Shown one piece after another: positions 25,510-34,838 of a stretch of DNA of 38,044 nucleotides. This DNA comes from Gammaproteobacteria bacterium (GTDB taxonomy: Bacteria; Pseudomonadota; Gammaproteobacteria; Steroidobacterales; JABDMI01): assembly GCA_013001575.1 (NCBI GenBank), contig JABDMI010000008.1, forward strand, positions 1-38,044, written 5' to 3'. Numbering within the stretch: the stretch's first letter is position 1; each line of letters opens with the position of its first letter. The translations under genes and the position numbers were made by a program. The notes under the pieces are model-generated. The model was not told the origin of the DNA and did not search any database. It worked only from the letters and a program-made list of their open reading frames with translations.

Positions 25510-26007
25510 GTGATCATTGAGCAGGGCATCGTAAAATTCATTGACTCCAGTCGAGTCACGGTTGAGTGTCGCTCGCGACTGGATTGTATACGCTGCGCCC
25601 AGGGTAAAGGTTGCGGAGGTGGCATTTTATCTCGCTGGCTGGGTAACCGCCAGTTTCAGATCAAAGCGTATTATGATTCCGGGCAGGTCAGGCCACAGAT
25701 TGGCCAGGTAGTGTCAGTAGGATTTCCAGCAAGTCGACTCGTACACCTGGCTGCCATTATGTATGGGTTACCATTACTGCTAGTAATTCTATTTTTGGGT
25801 GTGCAAGTCAGTCTATTTCCAGACAGTTCAGAATTTGTCAGTATTTTGCTGGCCACGCTTGCTCTTTTGGCTGGTTTTAAAACTGCGTCAATGTTTGTGA
25901 AAAATGCAAATACCAAGGGTAAATTACTGCCATCAGTTTTAACTGGCTCTTCTGACAACCTGGCCGGCGAGCTTGCTTGCAGCGCTAAAATGGCCAATTC
26001 TTCCTGA
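25510..26007 (+). CDS. rseC: SoxR-reducing/RseC-type membrane protein
   Basis: RseC/MucC is a two-helix inner-membrane protein with an N-terminal Cys cluster. Four Cys are visible: Cys20, Cys26, Cys29 and Cys35, in DCIRCAQGKGCGGG. Membrane segments lie at about residues 77-100 and 109-130. E. coli RseC is reported to help keep SoxR reduced and to affect sigma-E weakly; a role here is inferred. The start is GTG at 25510. The stop codon lies one base before the start of the thiol protein gene, so the two are coupled. Confidence 0.9.
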   Translation: MIIEQGIVKFIDSSRVTVECRSRLDCIRCAQGKGCGGGILSRWLGNRQFQIKAYYDSGQVRPQIGQVVSVGFPASRLVHLAAIMYGLPLLLVILFLGVQVSLFPDSSEFVSILLATLALLAGFKTASMFVKNANTKGKLLPSVLTGSSDNLAGELACSAKMANSS

Positions 26008-26008
26008 T

Positions 26009-26248
26009 ATGAATAAGTTACGTCTTTTTTATCGAGAAGGCTGTCATTTATGCGAGGTGATGTTGGATGATCTGCATCCTTATTTGCAAAGCGATGACGT
26101 GGCCTTAGAGCGTGTGGACATTGATGAGCACCCTGAATGGCTGGCTTTATACAACACGATGGTCCCTGTCTTGCACGTGAATGACGAGCCATTGTGTAAA
26201 TTTCACTTAAATACAGAGCGTTTGCTCCAGGCGCTGGTCAGTCCATAA
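26009..26248 (+). CDS. Glutaredoxin-like thiol protein (DUF836)
   Basis: The 79-residue protein has a thioredoxin-fold start LRLFYREGCHLCEVMLDDL with a CxxC pair (Cys12, Cys15) and a cis-Pro-type VPVLHVND near residue 52. This fits the DUF836 glutaredoxin-like family, whose targets are mostly unknown. The ATG at 26009 comes one base after the rseC stop. An upstream in-frame start at 25973 would overlap rseC and lacks family support. Its pairing with the Cys-rich RseC suggests a shared redox task, but this is only positional. Confidence 0.85.
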   Translation: MNKLRLFYREGCHLCEVMLDDLHPYLQSDDVALERVDIDEHPEWLALYNTMVPVLHVNDEPLCKFHLNTERLLQALVSP

Positions 26249-26304
26249 GCTAAATTTGAATCACACAATTTGTGAAACGTCCAACCAGGCGGGTCACGCT
26301 TGGT

Positions 26305-26310
26305 TATAAT
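26305..26310 (+). promoter_or_regulatory. Candidate -10 element before lepA
   Basis: A perfect TATAAT lies 25 bases before the lepA ATG. No clear -35 hexamer is found 16-18 bases upstream, so the evidence is weak. Confidence 0.3.
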
Positions 26311-26335
26311 GCCATTTTTCCAAGTACTATCATGT

Positions 26336-28126
26336 ATGTCACGAATCCGAAATTTCTCCATTATTGCCCATATTGACCATGGCAAATCCACCATTGCCGA
26401 TCGCTTTATTCAGGTCTGCGGTGGTTTGGAAGAGCGCGAAATGGAAGCCCAGGTGCTGGATTCGATGGATATTGAACGTGAACGAGGCATCACCATCAAG
26501 GCCCAAAGTGTGTCTCTGGATTACACCGCCAGTGACGGTGAAACTTATCAGTTAAATTTTATTGACACACCGGGTCATGTGGACTTTTCCTACGAAGTTT
26601 CACGTTCTCTAGCGGCCTGCGAAGGAGCGTTACTGGTTGTTGATGCCGCACAGGGCGTAGAGGCGCAGAGCGTGGCAAATTGTTATACCGCCATCGATAT
26701 GGGCTTGGAAGTCATCCCGGTGCTGAATAAGATCGACTTGCCCTCGGCCGAACCTGAGCGCGTCAAGCAAGAGATTGAGGAAATTATTGGTATCGACACC
26801 TCAGAGGCTTTGTTGGTTTCTGCCAAAAGCGGACTTGGGATCAAAGAATTACTGGATCAGATCATAGAAAAAGTACCACCACCGCAAGGAGCAGTTGATT
26901 CACCCTTGCAGGCGCTCATCATTGACTCCTGGTTTGATAACTATGTTGGTGTCGTTTCCCTGGTTCGTGTGATGCAGGGTACTTTGAAAAAGCGCGAAAA
27001 AATTAAAGTTATGTCCACAGGCGATGTTCATTCAGCCGATCGTGTCGGTATATTTACGCCAAAAATGAAAGACACAGATGAGCTCAAGGCGGGTGAGGTG
27101 GGATTTATTATCGCGGGGATCAAGAACATTCATGGTGCTCCGGTCGGCGATACTATCACTCACGAAAAACAGTCGGCACAGGAAGCACTGGAAGGTTTTA
27201 AAGCCGTGCAACCGCGAGTATTTGCCGGTCTGTTCCCTGTTAGTACCGACGATTATGAGAATTTTCGTGATGCGCTGGCGAAATTGACCTTGAATGACGC
27301 TGCTTTGCAGTATGAACCAGAGAACTCTTCAGCTCTGGGTTTCGGTTTCCGCATCGGCTTTCTGGGAATGTTGCATATGGAAATTGTGCAAGAGCGTCTG
27401 GAACGGGAATACCAACTCGATCTGATCACAACAGCGCCCACTGTAATTTACGAATTAGAGCTTACCGATGACAGTGTGATCAAGATTGATAACCCGGCCA
27501 AACTGCCTGCGGTAAATCACATTAAAGAGATCCGCGAGCCAATCATTGCGGCCTCTATATTGGTGCCTCAAGAGTATATCGGTGCAGTCATTAAATTATG
27601 CGTTGATAAGCGTGGTGTGCAGAATGGTATGCAATACCTGGGCAATCAAATATCACTGCAATATGATCTGCCACTCAGTGAAGTGGTATTGGACTTTTAT
27701 GACCGCCTTAAATCAGTCAGCCGGGGATTTGCATCCTTTGATTACGTTTTGAAGGACTTCGAACCGGCTCCCATGGTTAAACTGGATATTCTTATCAACG
27801 CTGAAAAGGTCGATGCCTTGTCATTGATCGTGCATAAAGATCGCGCCTATGCACGTGGGCGTGAGTTAACCGATAAAATGAAAGAATTGATACCGCGCCA
27901 GATGTTCGAGATCGCCATTCAAGCCGCCATCGGGAATCATATTATCGCCCGAACCAGTATCAAGGCCTTGCGTAAGAATGTCACGGCAAAATGCTACGGC
28001 GGCGATATCTCAAGAAAGCGAAAATTGCTGGAAAAGCAAAAAGCCGGTAAAAAACGCATGAAACAGGTGGGTCGGGTGGAAATTCCCCAAGAGGCCTTTT
28101 TGGCAGTTTTGAAGGTAGAGTCGTAA
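26336..28126 (+). CDS. lepA: Elongation factor 4 (LepA)
   Basis: LepA is a ribosome-bound translational GTPase that assists translation, proposed to act on initiation or back-translocation. GTPase motifs are [17 protein letters not shown] and NKIDLP. The LepA C-terminal domain ends with [20 protein letters not shown], the family hallmark. The start is ATG 26336 ([16 protein letters not shown]), giving 596 residues; the in-frame TTG-type start at 26300 adds 12 residues absent in the family. Signal peptidase gene lepB usually follows; here it does not. Confidence 0.97.
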   Translation: MSRIRNFSIIAHIDHGKSTIADRFIQVCGGLEEREMEAQVLDSMDIERERGITIKAQSVSLDYTASDGETYQLNFIDTPGHVDFSYEVSRSLAACEGALLVVDAAQGVEAQSVANCYTAIDMGLEVIPVLNKIDLPSAEPERVKQEIEEIIGIDTSEALLVSAKSGLGIKELLDQIIEKVPPPQGAVDSPLQALIIDSWFDNYVGVVSLVRVMQGTLKKREKIKVMSTGDVHSADRVGIFTPKMKDTDELKAGEVGFIIAGIKNIHGAPVGDTITHEKQSAQEALEGFKAVQPRVFAGLFPVSTDDYENFRDALAKLTLNDAALQYEPENSSALGFGFRIGFLGMLHMEIVQERLEREYQLDLITTAPTVIYELELTDDSVIKIDNPAKLPAVNHIKEIREPIIAASILVPQEYIGAVIKLCVDKRGVQNGMQYLGNQISLQYDLPLSEVVLDFYDRLKSVSRGFASFDYVLKDFEPAPMVKLDILINAEKVDALSLIVHKDRAYARGRELTDKMKELIPRQMFEIAIQAAIGNHIIARTSIKALRKNVTAKCYGGDISRKRKLLEKQKAGKKRMKQVGRVEIPQEAFLAVLKVES

Positions 28127-28202
28127 AAAAGCCCAATTTTCATAGTAAAATAGGCGTTTACCGCTTAGGTAATCTATAAATATATTTAGTAGAGGTGCGA
28201 AA

Positions 28203-28577
28203 ATGGTATTAGCAAAACAACAAAAAGGCATGACATTTATCAGTCTGGTAATTTTGTTCATTTTTATAGGGATGTTGGCACTGGCTGGCTTAAGAATATT
28301 CCCTTTGTATTATGAAAATAACGGTATGAATAAAGCGCTAGAAGGATTTGTGGAGGAATATAATGACAAGCCTAGTATGACTATAAATGAAATGAGGCAT
28401 GCATTACAACGCCGAATGGATGCACAGGAAGTTTTTTCAGTTAAAGCTAATGACATTGAAATAAAGAAATCGAGAAATGGCTATACAATAGATGCCTCTT
28501 ATAAGCCTGTTACAAATTATGTTGGCAATTTAAGCTTTATGCTCGAGTTCGAACACATACTGACACTTGAAAAATAA
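28203..28577 (+). CDS. DUF4845 membrane protein between lepA and rnc
   Basis: The 124-residue protein has one N-terminal membrane segment (FISLVILFIFIGMLALAG, about residues 12-29) followed by RIFPLYYENNGMNKAL and a soluble domain. This is the DUF4845 protein found between lepB and rnc in many gammaproteobacteria, including Pseudomonas. Its function is unknown. It has a pilin-like opening (QQKGMTFISLV), but lacks other pilin marks. It overlaps rnc by 11 bases, so it is translated together with the RNase III operon. Confidence 0.9.
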   Translation: MVLAKQQKGMTFISLVILFIFIGMLALAGLRIFPLYYENNGMNKALEGFVEEYNDKPSMTINEMRHALQRRMDAQEVFSVKANDIEIKKSRNGYTIDASYKPVTNYVGNLSFMLEFEHILTLEK

Positions 28578-29268
28578 TCAAGCACAACAATTTTGCAAGG
28601 ATCATAACTTGCAACAACTTGATCAAGGCTTGCTTAGGCAAGCCTTTACTCATTCCAGTGCGGGCAAACCCAATAACGAGCGACTGGAATTTTTAGGCGA
28701 TGCCGTACTTGGATGCGTTATTGCAGAATTGCTTTTTCAAGCCTTACCCAATGCAAAAGAGCATTACCTGACCCGCTTAAGGGCACATTTGGTAAACAAG
28801 CAGTCTTTATCAATACTGGCTGAGTCTCTGAATTTTTCCGACATGGTGATCCTTGGTCAAGGTGAACGATCCACGGGTGGAAAACATCGTCGCTCAATAT
28901 TGGCAGACGCACTTGAAGCGGTTATTGGTGCAGTTCATCTGGACATGGGCTATCAGGCAGTAACCGATTTTGTGCGGGCAATTTTTACTGATATGCTCAA
29001 TGACCTGCCGACTGAAGAGGATTTGAAAGACCCTAAAACCCGTTTACAGGAATGGTTGCAAAAACGCGGGCAGCCCATACCGGAATATGCCATTGTGGAT
29101 GAAACAGGAAAAGCCCATGCTAAAACTTTCACGGTAGAAGCGAAAATTGAAATAAAGAACAAAGCCAGGACTGAATCATTTAGTCAGCAGGCAAGGGGCA
29201 GCAGTCGACGTGCGGCCGAGCAACAAGCGGCCAATGATCTGTTGGAACAAATTCGTCAAAATTTATAA
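28567..29268 (+). CDS. rnc: Ribonuclease III
   Basis: RNase III cuts double-stranded RNA in rRNA and mRNA maturation. Catalytic residues are visible in NERLEFLGDAVLG (Glu41, Asp45) and DALEAVIGA (Asp114, Glu117), the same positions as in E. coli. A C-terminal double-stranded RNA-binding domain ends with SSRRAAEQQAANDLL. The start is TTG at 28567, inside the DUF4845 gene. The 233 residues match the family, and era follows three bases later. Confidence 0.97.
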   Translation: MKNNQAQQFCKDHNLQQLDQGLLRQAFTHSSAGKPNNERLEFLGDAVLGCVIAELLFQALPNAKEHYLTRLRAHLVNKQSLSILAESLNFSDMVILGQGERSTGGKHRRSILADALEAVIGAVHLDMGYQAVTDFVRAIFTDMLNDLPTEEDLKDPKTRLQEWLQKRGQPIPEYAIVDETGKAHAKTFTVEAKIEIKNKARTESFSQQARGSSRRAAEQQAANDLLEQIRQNL

Positions 29269-29271
29269 TTT

Positions 29272-30207
29272 ATGTCTAATCTTGAAATGCAGAATAACAA
29301 TAATCCAAACACACAATTCCGTTGTGGCTATGTTGCCTTGGCTGGACGACCGAACGTGGGTAAATCCTCCTTGCTAAATGCCTTGTTGGAAACACGCTTG
29401 AGCATTATCTCTCCTAAAGCTCAAACAACCAGACACCGCATCCTAGGGATCAATAACCGTCCGGAAGCGCAGATTCTGTATTTGGATCTGCCCGGGATCC
29501 ATCAAGCCAAACAATACAAACAATTAAACCGGGTAATAAATAAAACCGCGTTACAGTCAAGCAGTGACGCCGATGTGCTCTTGCTGGTCGTACAGGCCGA
29601 TAAGTGGACCAAAGACGATGAGGCGGTTTTGCGTCATTTAAAAGCATTGAATGTACCAATAATAGCTGTGATCAATAAAATTGATCTGTATAAAAGTCGT
29701 GAACAAGTTTTGCCTTTCATCACCAAATTACATTCATTGCATGATTTTGCCGAGATCATTCCGGTTTCAGCCTTAAAAAAACTGAATGTTTCACATCTCG
29801 AAGATGAACTTATCAAGTACTTGCCTGAGCAAGATGCTTTTTATGGACCAGATGAGATAACAGACCGTTCAGAGCGGTTTTATGTGACCGAGATCATCAG
29901 AGAAACTTTATTTTACAAGTTACAGCAGGAATTACCCTACGGAGTAGAGGTGATGATCGTGGATTGGGATGACGGGGAAACAAAAACTCATTTAGAAGTG
30001 GATATCTGGATTGCAAAAGCTTCCTATAAGCCAATACTTCTAGGGAAAAAGGGCACCAAACTCGCCGAAATACGCAAGAACGCAGAAAAAAAAGTAAGCG
30101 ATTTTCTGCAACGCGAGGTTAAATTACATTTCCGGCTGAAATTGGTCAAAGACTGGTCAACGCATGCGAAATTACTACAAGAACTCGGGTACGAAATAAA
30201 TTCATGA
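29272..30207 (+). CDS. era: GTPase Era
   Basis: Era is an essential GTPase that binds 16S rRNA and helps 30S maturation. The P-loop GRPNVGKSS (Lys31), the DLPGIH switch (DTPG in most members), NKID and SALK are all present. A C-terminal KH domain follows, with LLGKKGTKLAEI as its GxxG loop. The 311 residues are normal. A short Asn-rich N-terminal tail of about 16 residues is extra. The stop overlaps recO as ATGA. Confidence 0.97.
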   Translation: MSNLEMQNNNNPNTQFRCGYVALAGRPNVGKSSLLNALLETRLSIISPKAQTTRHRILGINNRPEAQILYLDLPGIHQAKQYKQLNRVINKTALQSSSDADVLLLVVQADKWTKDDEAVLRHLKALNVPIIAVINKIDLYKSREQVLPFITKLHSLHDFAEIIPVSALKKLNVSHLEDELIKYLPEQDAFYGPDEITDRSERFYVTEIIRETLFYKLQQELPYGVEVMIVDWDDGETKTHLEVDIWIAKASYKPILLGKKGTKLAEIRKNAEKKVSDFLQREVKLHFRLKLVKDWSTHAKLLQELGYEINS

Positions 30208-30923
30208 GAAAATTCATGCTTGAACAAGCGCCTGTGTATTGTTTGCATATTCGCAAATATAAAGAAACATCGGTGATACTCGAATGCTTTAGTAAAAACT
30301 TCGGTCGAGTTGATATGTTGGGCAAGGGCTTATTGCGACCAAAAAACAAGAATGATCTTCCCGAATATTTTCAAGAATATCATCTCAGTGGCATCGGGCG
30401 AAGTGAATTGGGTGTTTTGACCGGCCTGGATCTGATAGCAGGCAAAGCAAAATTATATGGTGAAGCATGGCTGGTGGCTTGTTACTGTAATGAATTGCTG
30501 CTTAAATTTCTCCCGCGACATGAGCCCGTGGATACTTTGTATATTGCCTATCAAAGTATTTTGCATAAGCTTCAAAGTAATAAGAATTATCACCTCGAGT
30601 TACTTTGGTATGAGAAAACATTATTGGAATGCCTGGGTTATGGCATAAATTTCTATTTCGATGCAAAAACAGATGATGCGATCGAAAGTGAGCGGTTTTA
30701 CTTATTTGATGTTGCATCAGGTTTTCGTATATGTAGCAGTCAAAATGAGCATGCGATTCCAGGTTTTGTTATATATGCACTTGCCGAAAATTCATGGAAC
30801 GACGCATACGAAAAATACTTCCCTGCAATCAAAAAAGTGATTCGAAGTGCATTAAAATATCAATTAGGTGATATGCAATTAAAAACCGTTGCAGTGAGTA
30901 ATGATCTCAAGCAGTTTGTTTAA
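30204..30923 (+). CDS. recO: DNA repair protein RecO
   Basis: RecO helps load RecA on SSB-coated single-stranded DNA in the RecF pathway, in which RecJ, encoded earlier in the window, also acts. The 239-residue protein shows the N-terminal OB fold (YCLHIRKYKETSVILECFSK, then GRVDMLGKGLLRPKN) and a helical C-terminal part. The order rnc-era-recO-pdxJ-acpS is the usual one. Its sequence is less conserved than its neighbours', as is normal for RecO. Confidence 0.92.
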   Translation: MRKFMLEQAPVYCLHIRKYKETSVILECFSKNFGRVDMLGKGLLRPKNKNDLPEYFQEYHLSGIGRSELGVLTGLDLIAGKAKLYGEAWLVACYCNELLLKFLPRHEPVDTLYIAYQSILHKLQSNKNYHLELLWYEKTLLECLGYGINFYFDAKTDDAIESERFYLFDVASGFRICSSQNEHAIPGFVIYALAENSWNDAYEKYFPAIKKVIRSALKYQLGDMQLKTVAVSNDLKQFV

Positions 30924-30950
30924 CTTTAAATCAATTTATGAGGATTACGT

Positions 30951-31676
30951 ATGACTCGTCTTGGTGTCAATATAGATCATGTTGCTACATTACGTGAAGT
31001 ACGTCACGCAAGTTACCCCAGTGTAGTGGAGGCAGCAAGTGCCGCGATTCGTGGCGGGGCTGATGGGATCACCGTTCATTTACGCGAGGATCGACGACAT
31101 ATTCAAGACCACGATGTCAGTGAGCTTAAAAACATGCTTACGGTGCCAATGAATCTTGAGATCTCGATTTCCCCGGAAATGGTTGACCTGGCCTGTGAAT
31201 ATTTACCTGAACACGTCTGTCTTGTTCCGGAACGACGTGAGGAATTAACCACGGAAGGAGGTCTGGATGTATTGGCCTATACACAGCAAACCGAAAAGGC
31301 AATTCAGCGCTTGCAAAAGGAAAAAATCCAAGTCTCTTTATTTATCGATCCGGATCTCGCACAGATCACACAGGCTGCACGCATTGGAGCAGATGTGATC
31401 GAGATACATACCGGTCATTATGCGAATACGTCAAATAAAGCCGGATTTCTGGCATTAATGGAAAAAGCTGTAGCGCATGCCATTGCTCTTGGCCTGGAAG
31501 TTCACGCTGGGCATGGTCTCACGCTGGAAAATTTACCGCCTTTGGCGAGCATGCCGGAGATCGCAGAATTCAATATTGGTCATGCAATTGTTGCCCGTGC
31601 ATTGCAAAATGGGCTTGAACAGGCGGTTCGGGACTATAAACAGTGCATAGTTAAACATGCGGTACGCAGCCTATGA
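30951..31676 (+). CDS. pdxJ: Pyridoxine 5'-phosphate synthase
   Basis: PdxJ condenses 1-deoxyxylulose 5-phosphate with aminoacetone-type phosphate to give pyridoxine phosphate, the last step of the DXP-dependent vitamin B6 route. Family motifs are GVNIDHVATLREVRH, ITVHLREDRRHIQD and CLVPERREELTTEGGLD. The 241-residue TIM barrel is complete, ending EFNIGHAIVARA near the phosphate site. It overlaps acpS by four bases (ATGA). Confidence 0.97.
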   Translation: MTRLGVNIDHVATLREVRHASYPSVVEAASAAIRGGADGITVHLREDRRHIQDHDVSELKNMLTVPMNLEISISPEMVDLACEYLPEHVCLVPERREELTTEGGLDVLAYTQQTEKAIQRLQKEKIQVSLFIDPDLAQITQAARIGADVIEIHTGHYANTSNKAGFLALMEKAVAHAIALGLEVHAGHGLTLENLPPLASMPEIAEFNIGHAIVARALQNGLEQAVRDYKQCIVKHAVRSL

Positions 31677-32047
31677 TAATCGGGGTTGGCACAGATATGT
31701 TGGAAATTGACCGGGTTCGCAAAGTATACGCTCGCACTGGTGAGCGTTTTATCCAGAGAATCCTGACTCACAATGAACAAAAAGAGTTACACAATCGTAT
31801 TGATCCGGAAAATTATCTGGCTAAACAATTTGCCGCAAAAGAAGCCATTGCCAAAGCCCTTGGTACCGGAATCGGGCAAGTCAGTTTTCAGGATATTGAA
31901 ATATTGCGAAATAGGAAAGGGCAGCCACAAGCCAGTTTACTTAACGATAAAGTTAAACGGGCAATTAATTGTGTTGTGCATTTGAGTCTTAGCGATACTG
32001 ACAAAGTTGTTATCGCATTCTGTGTTATTGAAAAGAAAAACGAATAA
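31673..32047 (+). CDS. acpS: Holo-[acyl-carrier-protein] synthase
   Basis: AcpS moves the phosphopantetheine arm of coenzyme A onto acyl carrier protein for lipid synthesis. The 124-residue protein has the metal-site motif GVGTDMLEIDRV (Asp8) and FAAKEAIAKALGTG with the second metal ligand Glu. The end HLSLSDTDKVVIAFCVIE is the family C-terminus. It ends 11 bases from the convergent kinase gene, with no clear terminator between. Confidence 0.96.
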   Translation: MIIGVGTDMLEIDRVRKVYARTGERFIQRILTHNEQKELHNRIDPENYLAKQFAAKEAIAKALGTGIGQVSFQDIEILRNRKGQPQASLLNDKVKRAINCVVHLSLSDTDKVVIAFCVIEKKNE

Positions 32048-32058
32048 ACATAATCCTG

Positions 32059-34752
32059 CTATTCAAGTCTGGTTTTTTCTTCAAGTAAAGGCAATATCTC
32101 CTGGATTAATAGTTCTGCCTGACTTAGTTGTTTGGCAAGTGTGTCGTTAACCTCATCTTGTATAGACCAGAGCATCGGGTTTATTAAATTTTCAATCTTG
32201 ATTACTTCATTTTGGAGTTCTTTAAAGCTTGTCATGCTTAAGGTTCCATTGAGTTTATGTATTTCCTGAAACATCACGTTTTGTTTATCTGCTGTGTTGG
32301 GATGGTTCGAATCCATGATTATTTTCAAGGCCTGTATGTGTTTTTTGATTGAGTCCTTACTCAGTAGATCAATTCGGCCCTGGATAGTATTTTCGGTTAA
32401 TTGATCTGCCGTGTGCGAGGATTCAGACTCGGCTCGTGCCGGATTTTCTGACTGAATGTCTGTGCGAGAAAAACGCACAATGCTTTCGATTAATTGTTTG
32501 TCTTGTAATGGTTTGATCAGACAATCTGTCATTCCTGAACGAATGAAATGTTGATATTCAACGGATGAAGTACTGGCTGTAATACCTATGATCGGGGTTT
32601 CATTGTCAGAGAAGTCTCGTCTAATTATTTCGGTCAATTCTATGCCACTAATTTTTGGCATGTGTGCATCCATCAATATAGCACTGTATTTTCGAGCTTT
32701 ATATAATTCTAAGGCAGCACTTCCATCGGGACAGCTAATAACCTGTGCGCCAAAACTGTTTAATCGCTCTTCAATAATTTTACGATTGAGGTCATTATCT
32801 TCAGCCAAAAGAAGTACATAAGGGCTTAGTGGTTTGTCACTGACAAGGCTGGAAGGCCGATTTTCAGGGGTTGCGTGCTCGGAAATGCTTTTTGAAAGGT
32901 CAAAGTTGCTCAAGTTTGTTGGCAACAAAATAAAACGATCTAAAAGCCTGATCTGTGCTGTTGACAATAGATCAAGTGGCGCACAAATAATCACGTTATC
33001 GGCAAATTTTTGCAGCTTTGCAGCCCACTTATGCAAGTCTTCGATATCGTCATAATCCAAAATAACCAGGATGCGTTCATTGCTACCTAGCACATGGTCT
33101 TGAGTAAATTCGGCTAAATCATTTTTCGAATGATTCTGAATCGTGATGTCTAATGGTGACAACCACTCATCAATATAGTCGTCAATTTTGTTTATGCAAT
33201 TGAATATATGTAAATGGTAGCCAAGATTAACGAATGCATACTTTTGATCATTGTGATGCGAGCGAAGTTTAGTGGTCATGTCAATTGTGAAGTTACTGCC
33301 TATATTCTCTTCACTGGTGACGGATAGTTTGGCGCCAATAATTTCACATAATTCTTTGCAGATACCCAGACCAAGGCCGGTGCCATGAATAAGCGTTTTA
33401 TCGCGATTCAAGCGTGTATATGGATCAAAAATTGTGTTTAGATCTTTTTCCGGGATACCTTTTCCTGTGTCTACAACAGAAATGCTGATCGCAAGAGTAT
33501 CATCACCAATGCGCCGCGCGCTAATGCGTACATAGACAACACCATCATAAGTATATTTAACCGCATTTGAAATTAGATTGGCGAGAATTTGACGTAATTT
33601 AATTGCATCTGTTTCAATGAAATCCGGTAAAGTTTCTGACACGTCAATTATAAAGTGATTGCGATGTTCAATAGTAAGAAATGAAAGACCCAAAGCAATC
33701 TCTTCAAGCAATTTTCTGAGGTCAAGATCACTATACTCAAGCTCGATCTTTCCGGCCTCAAGTCGAGACAAACTTAAAAAATTTGACACCAGTTCCAGTA
33801 AATTGGCATTTGCAGTCTGGATTGCATTTACATGGCTTAATTGATTGCGTTGCAACTCGGTTTCAAGTAATAAACGACTGTAACCGTCAATGGTATACAA
33901 GGGTGTACGGAAATCATGACTAAGGTTTGCAAAGAATGAGGACTTGAGGGTGGTCTGACGATTCAGTTCTTTATTACGAATGGCAAGATGGGCATTGCGC
34001 TCTTCAAGATCAATAAAGTTTTTCTCTAGTCGATTTATGTAATCGGGATCAATTCTTTCATTTAATTCTTTTGTATCATCGATAAACTGAATAATCCTTT
34101 GACCTTCCTCTTCAAGAATTGCCTGGATACTTTCTGCCTCTTCCAGAGTATTGTTATTTTCACCATGCTCGCGTTGACTTACTAATGAGAAAAAGCGTAA
34201 CAAACGATTTTTATCTTTGTTGCGTTCACTACTAATTCGAAACATGAACAATACCGGTAAACCGGAAATTAACAAACTGGTGAGACTTGCCCAGAGAAAT
34301 TTCCCGGCCGTCGGTAAAAATAAGCTTGTGATTTTTAATTGATATTTTGAAACCGGAGAGGCCGGACTTACAGCGTCAGGAATCGAACAAAAATGATCAA
34401 CTTCAAAAATATTCTTAAAAACATTGTGTTTGTGTTTAATTTCCTCAGCAGTAACCTGCCGCTCGGCAAACACTGTCCAATGCACCAGTCGGATGTCTGA
34501 TAGTGCAGGATTATTGAGTTTGTTTTCTTCCACGTCAAAAAACCGTGACAAACTAGGTCTGCTGTTATAACTGACATCGCTACTGATCATCAAAGCGAGG
34601 TTTGAACATTGGTAACGGGTATTGTCAACATGATTAAGGTAATATCCGCTTAGTTGTACCAGCAATACCGCAAAAAAGAACATAATCGCGTAAAGCCACA
34701 TGCCCATGATACGTGTGTATCGTTTTTCGCTTTTGTTATAATCTGTGGTCAT
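32059..34752 (-). CDS. Hybrid sensor histidine kinase, BarA/GacS-like, with REC and HPt
   Basis: The 897-residue kinase has membrane segments at about 16-36 and 153-172, with a short periplasmic region between. A coiled-coil stretch (about 205-265) leads to the HisKA domain with His279 in ANLSHDFRTPLYTI. HATPase motifs are NLISNAVKYT, DTGKGIP and GTGLGLGI. A middle region (about 505-620) looks like a decayed receiver, and an intact receiver follows with EDN at 651-653, Asp695 (LMDAHMP) and Lys747. A C-terminal HPt domain has His832 (EIHKLNGTLSM). The architecture matches BarA/GacS, whose partner is UvrY/GacA and the CsrA small RNAs. Position near rlmD, as in E. coli, supports this, but the partner gene is not in the window. 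Confidence 0.85.
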   Translation of the reverse strand: MTTDYNKSEKRYTRIMGMWLYAIMFFFAVLLVQLSGYYLNHVDNTRYQCSNLALMISSDVSYNSRPSLSRFFDVEENKLNNPALSDIRLVHWTVFAERQVTAEEIKHKHNVFKNIFEVDHFCSIPDAVSPASPVSKYQLKITSLFLPTAGKFLWASLTSLLISGLPVLFMFRISSERNKDKNRLLRFFSLVSQREHGENNNTLEEAESIQAILEEEGQRIIQFIDDTKELNERIDPDYINRLEKNFIDLEERNAHLAIRNKELNRQTTLKSSFFANLSHDFRTPLYTIDGYSRLLLETELQRNQLSHVNAIQTANANLLELVSNFLSLSRLEAGKIELEYSDLDLRKLLEEIALGLSFLTIEHRNHFIIDVSETLPDFIETDAIKLRQILANLISNAVKYTYDGVVYVRISARRIGDDTLAISISVVDTGKGIPEKDLNTIFDPYTRLNRDKTLIHGTGLGLGICKELCEIIGAKLSVTSEENIGSNFTIDMTTKLRSHHNDQKYAFVNLGYHLHIFNCINKIDDYIDEWLSPLDITIQNHSKNDLAEFTQDHVLGSNERILVILDYDDIEDLHKWAAKLQKFADNVIICAPLDLLSTAQIRLLDRFILLPTNLSNFDLSKSISEHATPENRPSSLVSDKPLSPYVLLLAEDNDLNRKIIEERLNSFGAQVISCPDGSAALELYKARKYSAILMDAHMPKISGIELTEIIRRDFSDNETPIIGITASTSSVEYQHFIRSGMTDCLIKPLQDKQLIESIVRFSRTDIQSENPARAESESSHTADQLTENTIQGRIDLLSKDSIKKHIQALKIIMDSNHPNTADKQNVMFQEIHKLNGTLSMTSFKELQNEVIKIENLINPMLWSIQDEVNDTLAKQLSQAELLIQEILPLLEEKTRLE

Positions 34753-34782
34753 CGTTGTAATGATTAATTTATATATACTGAT

Positions 34783-34816
34783 AAAGCAAGTCTCTAATAT
34801 TATTCATTCTTGCTTT
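34783..34816 (+). repeat. Inverted repeat in divergent kinase/exonuclease gap
   Basis: AAAGCAAG (34783-34790) and CTTGCTTT (34809-34816) are perfect inverse copies, 18 bases apart, within the 86-base gap between two divergent start codons. An operator, or the stem of a weak terminator (two further T follow), are both possible. No function is proved. Confidence 0.45.
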
Positions 34817-34838
34817 TTAGTCTTTGGAATTTTATCCC

